From contig OZ017759.1 in the NCBI GenBank assembly GCA_963969365.1, forward strand, positions 2,108,001-2,172,000: a stretch of 64,000 nt of DNA. The letters are read 5' to 3'. Shown piece by piece: positions 1 to 11,700 of the stretch; positions within the stretch are counted from its first letter, which is position 1; every line of letters starts with the position of its first letter. The notes beneath the pieces were generated by a model. It saw only the letters and a list, made by a program, of their open reading frames with translations, ran no database searches and was not told the DNA's origin. The stretch comes from Asterochloris sp. CNOR1. Lineage: Eukaryota > Chlorophyta > Trebouxiophyceae > Trebouxiales > Trebouxiaceae. The position numbers and the translations under genes were made by a program.

Positions 1-148
1 CAGCATGCACAGGCTGCTCCAGCAAGGAGCACTCCATCCTGACTGGTGTTCCAAGCAGTTGTCTCCACGCTCACTCATGATGACCGCAGCTGTGAAAGCA
101 GCCCTGCCTGCTGATGCTTGATGTGCTCTGTCTGCAGCTATTGCTCAC
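1..148. other. intron sequence at left edge
   Basis: This lies downstream of the last visible exon of the PDR/ABCG transporter (minus strand), whose donor GTGAGC is at 148-143. It should be intron leading to the rest of the transporter outside the window. I see no further exon in it. Confidence 0.6.
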
Positions 149-3100
149 CAGGCTCTCAAAGAAGTCCATGATCTGCTCTCGAGGGCCGTGGTACACCAGG
201 TAGCCTGCAATGCAGCGCAAGAGGTGGTGTCAGCAGACGCGCCGACCACATGCACTGCCCAAAGGTCCAGCCTTGTGTCTACACAAACAAAGCTTTGGGC
301 CCACTATGTGCTCTGCCCAGGGGTCAGTATATGCAGAGACGGCAGTGAGCACATAGTGGGCACAGCAGCAGCGAGGAGAGGCTCGTCAAGGCTGAGCTGT
401 GGACCCATCAAACAAATTGTGTCCTTTAGGGCCTCTTAGCCCGCCGGAGCATGTGCTGCGGTGAGACCGACACCAGTCGGATGAAGTGGGCGATGTTGAG
501 CAATGGGGCAGCACAACCTCCTTAGACTCTGCAGCCCCGCTGTAGCTGACCAGAATCAAGTCCACAGCAACAGGGCCTCTCAGCCATAGCCCTTAGACAG
601 CAGCATGATGGTCCCCGCCAGCATGCCACCCAAGACAGAAGGAGGATGAGCTTCCACAGAATCAAAGCAGCTGCAGGGTGCAGGCTAAGCCTCCTAGGTC
701 TGCTCTCATGCAAGCATGTGCAATGTGACAGGCAATCAAGACTATGCAGGGACACATGCTGCAGGAGATCTCACTGCAGCACTCACCCTCAGACAGTAGC
801 AGGATGTCATCAAACAGGTCAAACGTCTCTGGTGCTGGCTGCAGCAGCGCGATCAGCATGGTGTAGTGCAGGGAGTGGGCGGTGTCCCGCAGCCACTTGC
901 AGATGCTGTACGTTGTGCTGCTGTCCAGCCCTGTGCTGATCTGCAGGAATGATGTGGCAGGCTGAGACTGCATGCTCTGCCTGTGCAGCCAGCATGAGAG
1001 CAGGCTGGGAGAGCGCAGAGCGTTATGGTGCTGATGCAGGTGTCATGCAAGCTGAAATGTCAAGGCCTCTGCAAAGCTGAAAGGTGCTGCAGCAGCCTGC
1101 CGTGACTGTGGTGATGAGCTGCTGTGAGCAGAGGCAGGCAGCAGCAGCAGCAGACATGGCAAATCACAGCAAACAATGAGACCCAGACAGGAAAGCAGCA
1201 GCAGGCAGAGATATTGAAGGTCTTGCAGGAACCCACCTCGTCCATAAACAGCACCCTCTTAGGGCCCACCAGCATCTCCCCTGCAGGCCACAGGGCACAA
1301 GTCAGACTGCCAGCTTACAGCAACATTGCGCATGGCCAGTTCACATCCGCACAGCAACTCTGCCAGTGAAGCTTGGCGCCTGGGGTCAGACACATGCCTC
1401 TGGCAGTTCTGGCAACTTAGCATGCTTGCCCTGCTACCACTGAATGGCTCATGTTCGAGGCCGGCAGAGCTGCTCTCAACAGCATACGAGCTAATTGTGG
1501 ACCGCATTGAGCGCCTGGCTTGCAGAGGCAGGGTTCTGGGGCCCCATTTGACGCCCAGCTTTGTATGTGGAAGGCTCTGGCCAACAGTCAGTTGCCAGGC
1601 TTCAAGGATCAAAAGGTGGAGAAGCGCCGCTGGCATCCTGAGATACCAAGGTGCTAAGCAGAGCTTTCAATCCTGGCAGGTGCAGGCCAGATGAGCCTCC
1701 AGCCCAGCATGAGCCTTCCTCCACACGATGTCAAGCGCTGGCTTTGGCCACAGCTGAAAGCCGGCAGCCTGGCATTCCTCACCCTACACAAGAGCTTCAC
1801 CACTCAGCACAGCCGGCCGTACCTGAGATCACCCAATGCTTCTGATTGCCATCGATGCCCTGCCTTACGGCTGTGCCCACCCCGCGCCGCCTTTCATGTG
1901 CTTACAGCCGTCGAGATCTCGTCCACTCAGCACAGCCACACTGCAAGAGCTAGGGCCTTACCTGAGGTCACACGCTTCTTCTGCCCGCCGCTGATGCCCC
2001 GCAGCATGGCGTTGCCCACCACTGTCTCAGCGCAGATGTCCAGCCCCAGCATCTTGACCACGTACTCCGTGTTCACGCTGTGCTGGGCACCCTCCAGGGT
2101 CTGCGCCTTCATCATGTCATCCACGTCCCAGTCTGCAGCACCAGTGTCATGAATCTGCAGTCCTCCACCATGCGGGCTTCGACTATGTCATCACTGTCCC
2201 AAGTCTGCGGGTCTGGCCTGCACCAGCTGGCAGCAGACAGCCAAAGACAGGGATGGCTGCAGGTGGTGAAAAGCGAAAGGGTTGTTGGCCAGCTGCCAGT
2301 TTGATGACACCATGCAGGAGCCACCCAGCTAAGCAGCACTTGACCATGGATGCTCTGCCTTTGCATCACTCACCAGGCTCGATGCCTTCATCCTTCTCCC
2401 GCTTGCAGATCTCGTTGTACTCAGCTGCAGCGCAGAGAGGAAAGCAGCGAAGTCAGGGTGGCGCTGCTGTGGCAATTCCAGCATACTCAGGCTGCGCAGT
2501 AGCGCCTGCGTTCTGTGCATTTGTGCTGACAGGCGTCGGCAGGACAAGCAGGGCATAAGGAAGGCGTGCTGGCGGCTGGTCACTTGAAGTTACACGCAGA
2601 TGGCTGTCCCTGGGACTGGAGAGCTGCAGACATCGACAGGAGTGGGTGCTCCAGGCCCCTCTGGCCCTCTGTGCCACATCGAATGCAGGGGTGGCGCAGC
2701 TAGACAGAGCAGCGTGCTTCAGCCCCTGCGGACCCTCTCCGCCACACAAGAGCAGCAGTGGGGCAGCTGCACAGTGATGCATGCTCCCGCATGCATGGGT
2801 GGGTCCTCTTTGCCAGACACACTTTGAAGTGCAATTGCCTCATCTGTGATTACTCACTTCCTCGAGCGCCCACTCCCTGCATGCGCGCCGAAAAGTCCAG
2901 GGTCTCCCGCACAGTCAGCTCAGGCCTGCGCAGTGGGACAGACTGGCTCGTGACAGGTGGCTCAGAAAATCTTCTGACACAAGCTAGGTATTGGTGTGGA
3001 GCGTGCAGTGCTTCAGCATGCCTGGCCAGCAAGTTGCCCATAGGTCATGCAGGGTTGACGAGGGTGGAAAGATGAGCTTTCTTTGTGCGTCTAACATGGA

Positions 3101-5551
3101 CCTGACGATGCCTGCAGTTCTACAACCTGTGAGACTGCTCACAATGCCCCATGTCTTGGTACCTGCTCAAGCAATGGGCTTGAAGGCAGCTCACATGTGC
3201 TGGTCCTCCTGCTCCACATACGCCGCTGTGCGCTGCGCCAGGAAGTCGTTGAAGGTGTGGCCATTGTAGGTCACCTTGCCATCAATCTGCAGGACAGGCA
3301 GGCCAAGCTTCAGGACCACAAGGTCATGAGGGACTTGCTCATCGCTTTGCATGCAAGCCAGTGGTGTGATGCGATGAGGCCAGCTGATTACCAGCCTTGC
3401 GCTCAGCATAGAAGGCAGTTTCAGACAGTTCAAGGCTGGCTTGCAGACCATGCGGCGCCAGCTTCCCACTCAGCACGCTGATCAGCACTGAGGCCCCCCA
3501 CTGCAGACAGACAGTGTTCCGCTGCCCACATGCAGGCACCACACACAGCCCCTGCAGCTCCCCTCCCACCTTGAGGCCATGCGGTGCCAGCTTCCCGCTC
3601 AGAGCCTTGAGCAGCGTGGACTTCCCAGCGGCCGGGGGGCCCAGCAGCAGGGTGGCCCTCCCAGGCTTCAGAACGGAGGTGATGTTGTTGAGGATGGTCA
3701 TCTTCACCTTCCTCGGCCGTAGCAGGCCCACCTTGAGGAAGGCGTACTGCAGCAGGCAGGGATGCAAGTTGTGAGGCACCCACCTGCTGTCAGGCGGGCA
3801 CAACATGCACCAGGGCTGGCAGCTGCAGCTTCAGCGCTTCTGCAGACAGGACACAAGTTGTCAGGTCTGCCAGTGGCAAGCTGGCGCAACCGGCATGGGC
3901 GCGGGGCAGCTGCAGCTTCAGCACTTTTGCACATTGGTGATCATCAGGTGAGGGTGGGTGCAAGGCGGCTGCCTCTCCTGTGACAGGCTAGCTGGACCTT
4001 CGGCTGACACGCCCCAGTTCCTTGCAGAGCAGCCTTCACAGCTGCACCTGCAGATGTCCCGGGGTGTCACAGGTGCATGGGAGCCTGGCTGCAGCAGCCG
4101 GTAGCAGCTCAGGCACCAGTCGTGGCTGCTGCAGCACTGGTTGCAGCTCATGCAGTGCTCGTGACAGCTGCGATCCAAGTATCGGCACCGCAGCTGGACG
4201 TACCAGCTGCTCCACGGCTGCCCTGCAGCCTCACCTCAAGCACTGCACGGTAGGCATTGAGGATGGTGGGCAGGTTGCGCCCGGTCTCAGCGTACACCTC
4301 GGTGTCGATGTGCAGCCCCTCAAAGCGCACCTCCACCGCTGGCACCTGCATGTCCACCCTGCACACAAGGGGCAGGCGAACCAATGCTCGCTGTGGACAC
4401 AGCAAAGGGGAGGACTGCTGAATCTGGGGGGCACCGCAGCTGGCAGCCGGGCGTCTGATCCGCATGCAGGGGCCTGTGTTTTGCCCCTGCAGGCAGGCTG
4501 TAATGACTTGATGCCAGCTCCTACAATTTGCATGCCATCTCTGCAGTTTTGAGGGCCAGGTCAATTGGGTAGAGTTGCTCAAGATCGCGGGTCAGTGGGC
4601 TGCCAACACAAGGCAGCCCCATAGCGGCGGCGTACACGACACATGTCCGATGTTGCACAGCAGATGCACATTAGGTCCAAAGCGTGCAGCGAGACCAGGG
4701 ACCAGCTGCCCTTGCAGCCTGCCGGCAAAGGTCAATTGGTAAGGCCCTGAAGCCGCCCAGGTGGCTGAGCCAGCAGGAGGATGCAAAGGGCAGGGATCCA
4801 TCCAGCCAATGAAGCAATAGGCCCCACGGTTGATGTCACGGCAGCTGAGGTCAGTCATGCTCCAGCGTGGGGCACCTAACATGCTGTGGGCAGCAATGTA
4901 GCCTGGCGCAGCAATGTTACCCACCACCAGCAGCACACCAGCGTGCCTGCACCGTGCAGCTGCCTTTTGCAGACGGGCCCACCTGCTGAAGCGCTGCTTC
5001 ATGTTGTCTAGCAGGATTTCAGCATCCTGCTCTTGCGTGCGCAGGGCTGTCAGCACCACCGCCTGCCTCTGGTCCAGAGTCAGAGGCCCAAGCACATCAG
5101 GCCTGTTCTCCTTGGTATTCTGCAGTAAGAGGGCATATAACATGAGTGAGGGATGACAACAGGGCTGGCGCATGCGTGCCATAACATGCCATGCAGCAAT
5201 GCAGGGCTGCTTAGGCAAGCAGACAAACAGGCAGCACCTTACAGCAGGCGTCCAACAGCATCATTGGCAGCCAGGGGGGTTGCTCAAATCAAGATAAGCG
5301 CCATGCGCCCATGCTGGCCAGGGCTGTGCTAAGGGAGCAATAGAGCCACAGACGCATGTCACCTGCTTTTGGGGCTTGCCATTGGATTGGGCAACCTCTT
5401 GCTTTGTGCTTTTGGGGGAGGAGCTGGGGCTGGAGCTGCCCGTCTCCAGATGCTCTGCTTTGTTCTCTGTGGCAGCTGATGTTCCCTCCTCTAGCCTGAC
5501 AGCAGCCTCGGCTGAGCCCCCAATGGGTTGGGCTACTGCCATGCTGTTCAT
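149..5551 (-). CDS. PDR-type ABC transporter (ABCG), N-terminal part
   Basis: Full-size ABCG (pleiotropic drug resistance) transporter, an ATP-driven exporter of lipophilic compounds, usually at the plasma membrane. Exons read on the minus strand: 5551-5363, 5119-4983, 4358-4235, 3746-3570, 3296/3286-3195, 2925-2858, 2424-2374, 2132-1962, 1280-1237, 940-787, 204-149; phases close and give about 421 residues. The start ATG at 5551 opens a Ser/Gln-rich leader. Exon 4 has Walker A (GPPAAGKST) after the family motif [12 protein letters not shown]. Then come [18 protein letters not shown], the signature SGGQKKRVT (exon 8), Walker [16 protein letters not shown], the H-loop-like region [14 protein letters not shown], and VYHGPRE. 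This order is diagnostic of PDR NBD1. The membrane domains and NBD2 would lie beyond position 1, so completeness cannot be judged. Two introns carry copies of exon ends. The exact substrate is unknown. Confidence 0.93.
1800..1855 (-). repeat. donor-edge ghost of transporter exon 8
   Basis: This copy resembles the end of the signature-motif exon (real donor at 1961). It keeps the ACTCAGCACAGCC flank and a degraded version of the exon end with a GTAC donor-like site. Confidence 0.65.
3430..3480 (-). repeat. donor-edge ghost of transporter exon 4
   Basis: A degenerate direct copy of the 3' end of exon 4 (real end at 3570) lies about 130 bp downstream within the intron. Read on the minus strand, both encode SGKLAPHGL, preceded by LKAL in the exon and by SVL in the copy. 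The splice donor is lost in the copy. Confidence 0.8.
3780..3935. repeat. tandem duplication in transporter intron 3
   Basis: Two copies of a roughly 85-bp unit with the core GGCAGCTGCAGCTTCAGC lie just before the acceptor side of exon 4. The copies differ at scattered positions. Confidence 0.6.
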
Positions 5552-6596
5552 GATCTAAAGGCGTTCAGCACAGCAAGCTGATGGATAGACGTCACGATTC
5601 TGGCTGGGCGCGAGGGCAGGTATGCAATGGTCCTGCAGCCACTAAGGTGAGGTGCCAATGGCTGGTCACCTTACTAACCGGTTGATGTCACAGATGTAGA
5701 ATCCCTTCAGATGAGTAACTTACGATCGGGTCAAAGCCCCTGCGCCATGACCCAGACCACAGCCACATTCCTGATCAGCAAGGGGAAAGGTCTGCTTCCA
5801 TCGCTGGGCGCCGTCAGGCAGATACAAGCCACACTGGCATGGCCCCCATTGCCAGCATGCTGCCTGGCAGCGCTGTACACTCACGGAGGGCTGCCATCCT
5901 CTTTTGCAGTGGGGGTATTTATTGCACCGATGTGTGCCCACGGCCCCCAGCAGCAGCTTGCTGAGTGCCTCAGCCAGCACCCTGGCCCAGAAGGCCATTA
6001 AGGGCTGTGGCATCAGTGCCCCTGTAGCGGGCAAGAACAAGATTGCCCTTTACTCCCCAGAGTTTTCCAGCAGGGCCTGCACGATTGGTAGGCACAGGCA
6101 TAAGCACCGCTGCACTACGCCTGACACTGATGCAGTTCAGGCACAGCTTACAGGCAGCCTGCGCCTGCCGGCCATCTCCTGGGTCTCTGCATGCTTCAAG
6201 CTCTGCATTGTCTGAGGTCCCCACATGTTGCCATAGCCTCCAATCTGCTGAAATCAAGGCGCCTGGTGCCCAGGCTGTCACAGCGCAGTCTATCATGCGT
6301 CAGTGAGCTGAGCGCCTCTCTACTTCCCACCTGCATGTGGCATCTTCTTGTCATGTGGATTGACACCAACAGTGGTGGGGCATCTATGCATCCTGCTTCA
6401 GCATGTTGAGCTGGCTGCTGCTCGGCATGTGAGTGTGAAGGGCCCGACCCAGGGTCTGATAGCAGTGCTGGCATGAGCCTCCCCCTGCTACTGCAGGCGG
6501 CCATTTCCCAAGCCCAGCCGCGTGTCCCATCATCCCCATTTGCCTCCTGTTGTCTGCTGGAAATACCTTCTGAGGTTCTTCGCTGTTGGCAGATAC
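5552..6596. other. no resolved gene; likely promoter plus unassigned sequence
   Basis: The first bases after 5551 should hold the transporter promoter. On the plus strand a stretch near 5985-6075 could read AGKNKIALYSPEF, which looks protein-like but could not be joined to later exons with consistent phase. I found no convincing complete gene here. Confidence 0.4.
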
Positions 6597-7039
6597 CTGA
6601 TGGCAATTGGCATGCTCCTCACTGGCTGGGCGCAGCAGATGGAAGCTCGTTTCAACATTGTTCATGATACTATGTACACCCTGGTGAGGCCTGACAAGTG
6701 CTGCACTACACTTTGGCACAGGGGAACAGCTGATGCATGGGGTATCTGTTTGCTGTGCCCTGTGAGGCAGGTCTGGCTCTTATGTGAGGTGTACATCCAT
6801 GCAGCATGGTGGGCCTTTGCAGGGCTCCTCAAGAAGCACTTGTGCCCCTGCCGGCAGAGCCTGCCCCTTGCGGGAGTGATGGGCATCCTGCTGCCGTCAA
6901 CAACCTTTGGCAACAGCCTGCCTCTGGCACCCTGCCTCATGTTGGTGCACAAGGTGCTCAGGCTCTGCCAGGAGAGCCTCGCCCTTGGCAAGAAGTTTAC
7001 CTTCAACACCAGCACAATTTTGCATGGACACTGTTGACC
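6597..7039 (+). CDS. possible membrane protein, exons unresolved
   Basis: I do not recognise a family. The plus-strand frame at about 6597-6682 reads YLMAIGMLLTGWAQQ and ends at a GTGAGG donor after MYTL. The same frame at about 6823-7037 reads through hydrophobic segments (LPLAGVMGILLPS, LPLAPCLMLVHKVL) to a stop at about 7039. Joining the obvious donor and acceptor does not keep the frame of the second block, so either an exon is missing or one block is not coding. The hydrophobic stretches suggest membrane segments. The start and any upstream exons are unknown. Confidence 0.3.
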
Positions 7040-7976
7040 CAATCGGCCACCATGGCCAGAATCTCAGCTCTGGCCTGTGGATCCCAGCTGTCAGCCCAGA
7101 GGCAGCCTGCGTAAGCACATGTGACGTAGAGAAACAAGATATCTCATGCTGACAAAAGAGGGCCTCCTCAGGCATTGATCAGTTATAGAAATGTCACACC
7201 TCTCCAAACAGGCTTGCAGCCATGTATATCGTTCTGCATCTGCATGCTACTGGTAGTTGCACTGGACAGCCCCAAAGCTGATGATGAGCCTCCTGTTGGT
7301 CTTCAGCAGCCCCTCAGGGACTCTGACCTGTCTGCTTGAGTAAGTGACAGAGACCACCAAACCCTATATATTCAATGAACTTGAGCTCAAGGCCTGCTTC
7401 AGGCTGTTCAGTATAGTATACCGGCTAGTGCACCATCAACAAGTAAAGTCTGCATGCTAATGCACTGAACTGCTAGACATCTCACTTCACATGTCCAGTG
7501 GTATAGACACCAGTCAGTAGAACCAATGCCACAATCTTGTTTTGCGCATCAATAGCCGCCTTCAAGCATCGCAGCACAGGATGTGCCTGTGTCAGCAGCA
7601 AAGCTGCTCTGCAAACCTTGTCACAACGATGTTGGAGAAGGGCAAGTCATACAAGGGGATAGCCATACAGTTTTGCTCAGTGCATGACAGCCAGGCGGCC
7701 TCAGTGCGCTGCGGCTGAGCAGGTGTTCTTGTAAGGCAGGTGTTACACCCTTCTGGCGCACTCACTGCATTTCTGCCAAGTGCCCTCCCTTGCCAGCCCT
7801 GGTGTACAGCAGGCAGCCTACTTCCTCCAGTTGTGTCAGCGCCCTCCCAACAGCACATGTTGCAGGGCAGCCAGCCCTCCCCTCGCTGCAGATGTGAACT
7901 TGCAAGTGACTGCACCAACATAAGTTTCTGAGGGGGCCCAGATGCCAGGCAGGGAAGATAGTGATGTCTTCCACCA
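7040..7976. other. intergenic, no gene seen
   Basis: No exon with a recognisable protein was found on either strand. The stretch presumably holds the 3' flank of the upstream candidate and the promoter of the TFIIIC gene. Confidence 0.45.
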
Positions 7977-8475
7977 GTGCCTGGTATGACTGTGATAGAG
8001 CTTGGGGGATTTCATGGACTCAGAGCTCGAGGATCACTTGCATTCTTGTCTGAGCACATGCAGGCGGAGCTCTGCAGGCCTGCCCCTCAGGATGGCAGGC
8101 CTGTCACTCAGGATGACGGGGAGGTCAGCTATGTCTATATTGACCTGGCAGATCTGAGGGGGGAGCTGCCTCCACCAGGCTCCCAAATCACTTTACAGGC
8201 AAGCATTCAGCGTCCTGCAGCTTGTGATGGCATGCGAAACTTGGTTTGCCGACCCACAACATACTCTGCAGAGCCTGGACACAGAGCAGCCCATCATGGT
8301 GCTGCCTGATGGAGTTAGGCTTCATGGGAGGTACACCAAGACTGTTGGCACCATGCTGATGGTTCAGGTTCCCAGTGGCGCAGCAGCATCCACCACAGCT
8401 GGTGCAGACACCAAACAGCAAGCAGGGCAGCCGCTGGCAGTCACAGATACCTGTCTGAATATGAAGTCTAGTTGA
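7977..8475 (+). CDS. GTF3C6: TFIIIC small subunit, GTF3C6/tau55-like
   Basis: This is a likely small subunit of transcription factor IIIC, which recruits RNA polymerase III to tRNA and 5S genes. Two exons are inferred: up to 8198 and 8272-8475, stop TGA at 8473-8475. They are joined over a 73-bp intron with a GC donor (CAG/GCAAGC) and a TGCAG acceptor, phase 0. The join gives SLDTEQPIMVLPDG followed by GRYTKTVGTMLMVQV. This matches the conserved core of the human subunit as I recall it (an IDTERPI motif, then G-x-Y-x-D-T-x-G-T), the TFIIIC_sub6 beta-barrel. The start is ambiguous: ATG at 7977 gives 141 residues, ATG at 8058 gives 114. The tail is Ala/Gln-rich. It converges with VPS8, with 68 bp between the two stop codons. 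Confidence 0.72.
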
Positions 8476-8543
8476 TTGTCAGGGCTCAGCAGCACAGCGT
8501 GGTGCAGCAATGTCATGAGATGAAAATTCAGTAAAGAACATGA

Positions 8544-8658
8544 TCAAATGAATACTGAATCAGCGTTTGCCTTGTGCTGCTGTCTCTGCATAGCAAGTGG
8601 CCTATAAAACTCCCCCTGGGGCGCAAGCTGAAGCCCCAGAGGGCTACGCCCAGCACTG

Positions 8659-8707
<49 letters not shown>

Positions 8708-11700
8708 AGGTCAACAGAACAGCAGCCCCAGGTGCAGCACCTGGTTGGGTGCTGCTGGGACTTGCTGCAGCCCTGGTTGCCAGAGTCAGGTGTGTATTGA
8801 CATGCAGGTGTAAGCGGTACAGCGAAAAGAGTGATCTGAAGGCGTCAGACCCCAGCAGCTTGTTGGAAGTGGTCAGAATGCTCTGCTCATAGCGATACGC
8901 GCTCAGCAGGCCCAGCAGGGTGCCCTTGAAATCGCCAAAGCTGTCCTTGCTGAAGCGCGCAAGGATGCGCTCCCCAATGTCCTTCAGAGGGATGGACCCT
9001 GCACAGCCAGTAGGATGGTGCAATGGATGCCGTTTTTGATTGCTATCCTTCAGGGACGTGAACACGTGCCTGGTAGTGCAAATTGAGGCCAGTCCATGGC
9101 AGACTGCCACACTTCTGGGCCCTGCCCTTGACACGACATCGTCTCTAAATGGAACTTATGCAGCTCAGCTCTAAGTGCAATAGCTAGCATCTGATCCTTT
9201 ACATGCTACCTCCTTCATTGCTGTAAGTGTCATACAGGCTAATGCAGCAACACCAAGTCATACATACAAACACCACAGGCTGCTCCTGAATGGACTTTGG
9301 CATTCATCACCTGATGACGTCCTGCATGATGTCTGCCATAACCACCCACAGCTCCCTCTCAGGCGAGCACAAGTGCCCTCTTGATGTTCATGCCGCAGCT
9401 TATAACCCCACCCATCCCTGTTTGATGCCCGGTGCACGGTGGTTGCCACTTGTCAATGGTCTCAAACACTGCATGCTGCATGTTGTGCGGAGGCACCATC
9501 CAGAGATGTCACCCCAATAGCGCTCTTACATCGTAAGCTCCTCACCTGACCATGAAGCCTGCCATGGCCAGGATATGCCAGACACACTTATTCTGTATGC
9601 AAATCCAAGTTGCAGAGGCTTCCATTGCCCATGATGCAAGCCACTGCCGCAGAGAGCAACCAAGAAGCAACCCCCTCACCTGCTCTCACCATAATAAGAC
9701 TTTTCTCACCTGCCATGCTGGAGATGGTGTCTTCTATGAAGCCTGCCATGGCCTGCTCGAGGGCCTGCAGCTTTTCCTGGGCGGTGCTGGCCTGCGCCGC
9801 CTCTGCCTCGCCAGTCTGAGTCTGCCTGAGCTGGCTGGGGGTGGGCCGCTTCAGGGTGTCCTTCTGCGGCAACAGGGACAGCATGACGTCACCACATGCG
9901 CCTCAATGAGTGGGAGTGGGCAGCTTTGGGTGGCAGCAACAGGGTCGTGAAGGCACAGAGACGTCATTGACCAGTCGCACCTGAGCTTGACAGCTGTCCA
10001 CCAAGATGTGCATGGGAGCAGGGCACAGCTGTGCAGGGCACAGCTGTGCAAAGCACAGCGACACACAAGGGGACATCAAGAGCCTGTCCAAAGTTGTCAA
10101 AGGCCAGCTCCACAACCCTGGCAGGCAGTGCATATGGTTGGGATTCACAGTATGCACCCAGCAGGGCTGGAGAGCTACAATGACTCACAGGGGACACTGT
10201 TGACCAGTCCACGCTTGAGCTGGAAAGTCGCCCGCTGAGCTGCGCATTCAACTCCTCTGCAGGGGCAGGCATGCGCTGCTCCTGCTCCCGCAGCCCCCGC
10301 AGCTGGTCCACATAGCACTGCACCGCACCACAGAAACAATCTCAGATGGTAATGCCAGGGACATGAGCCACATCTGAAGCAAACAGGCGCTACTCCTGCA
10401 CCCTCAGCTTGCGCCTCTGCTGCAGCCATACAAATCACGATCAGTGTCTGTTGTTCACCAGCATGGCAGGCGCTCTTTCTGCGTCCTCACATTGTGCAGT
10501 TGGTCATTGTAGCACTGCATCCAGGACAGATATCGCCTAAGATGACCTTGGAAGGGACGTAAGCCACATGTCAGCTAGTGTGTCTTCCGGAAGCATGCAG
10601 GCACTGAGTTCCTGGCCTGCTTGGCAGGTGCTACAGCTCCACTCGGTGCGGCTTAAGCAGTGTTTCTCTGAGAAGCATGGCTTGCAGGCGGTGCTCCCGC
10701 TCCTTCAGGCCACTCAGCTGTTCCCTGTAACATGTTCAACAGTGCCAGCCTCGGCACCTTATCTTGTCAAAGTAGCATGACAGGCGGACCTCCTGTAACT
10801 CCAGGCCTCACATGTGATTCTGCAGCCGTCGCGGTGCAAGGTCAGTTGCAAGTGGCTAGGAAGCAGGCTGGTGCTGCTTCTGCACCCTCAGCATGTTTAG
10901 CCATGCAGCGCTTGGCTAAGTGTGCTGAGCTTTGAGCAGCAGGGATGTCGAGATTGCAGAAGTTGCATCATACAGCATGCAGCCAGCGCGATGCCTGGCA
11001 TCTTGAGCCCACAGCCACATCTTTCTTTAAGTGCAGCACCTCAGGCCACAACCTGTGCAGCCTGAGGCCCTGCAACTTGCCCATGCCGCTGACGACAAGA
11101 CTGCAGCAAAACCCAGAAGAAGTCATCCCCACTGATGTCCATCCTCAAACATGACCTGGCTCTGCATCTGCAGCCAGCCATACCCTTGTGCCACAGATTC
11201 AGCCCAGTGGCCGCCACCCACTTCACGCAGCTGGCCTCCTGCCTCTCAACTGCAGGACCTCAAATCACAGCCCCCTCAGCAGCCTGAGGACTCACCTGTA
11301 ACACCTCAAACCACAGCCCCTCAGCAGCCTGGGGCCCCGCGTCGCGCCCATGCCGCTGGCACAGAGCAACAGCGGCCCGCCAGGCGTCGCGCGTGGCAGC
11401 CAGCTCTGCATGCCGCGTGGAAGGGGCCTGTGCTGAAGGGTTACCGCTGGCCAGCAGCAGGCTTGGGGGCCGCCCACTCAGGCGCATTGCCCTGCCAGTG
11501 AGCGCCATCCTGCACAGCAATGACTGTGCACAATCATGACTGTGCATCACCCAGCCTCGGCAAGCTGCCTCTGCACAGCATAGGAAGTTACAGCAGGTAA
11601 CATTACAGCAGGTAACAACAGCGTTATGAAGTCAGTGGGATTGCAGGCTGCTCCAGGCATGCAAGGTCATGGCTGGACGACTGTGTTGCCCAGCAACAAG

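Noticed and set aside
5720-6040. Minus-strand open frame opposite the 5.7-6.0 kb region
   Set aside because: No family resemblance and Cys/Trp-rich composition typical of a shadow frame.
8660-8707. CTG run as a CRISPR-like or other structured array
   Set aside because: It is a simple trinucleotide repeat coding poly-Ala in VPS8.
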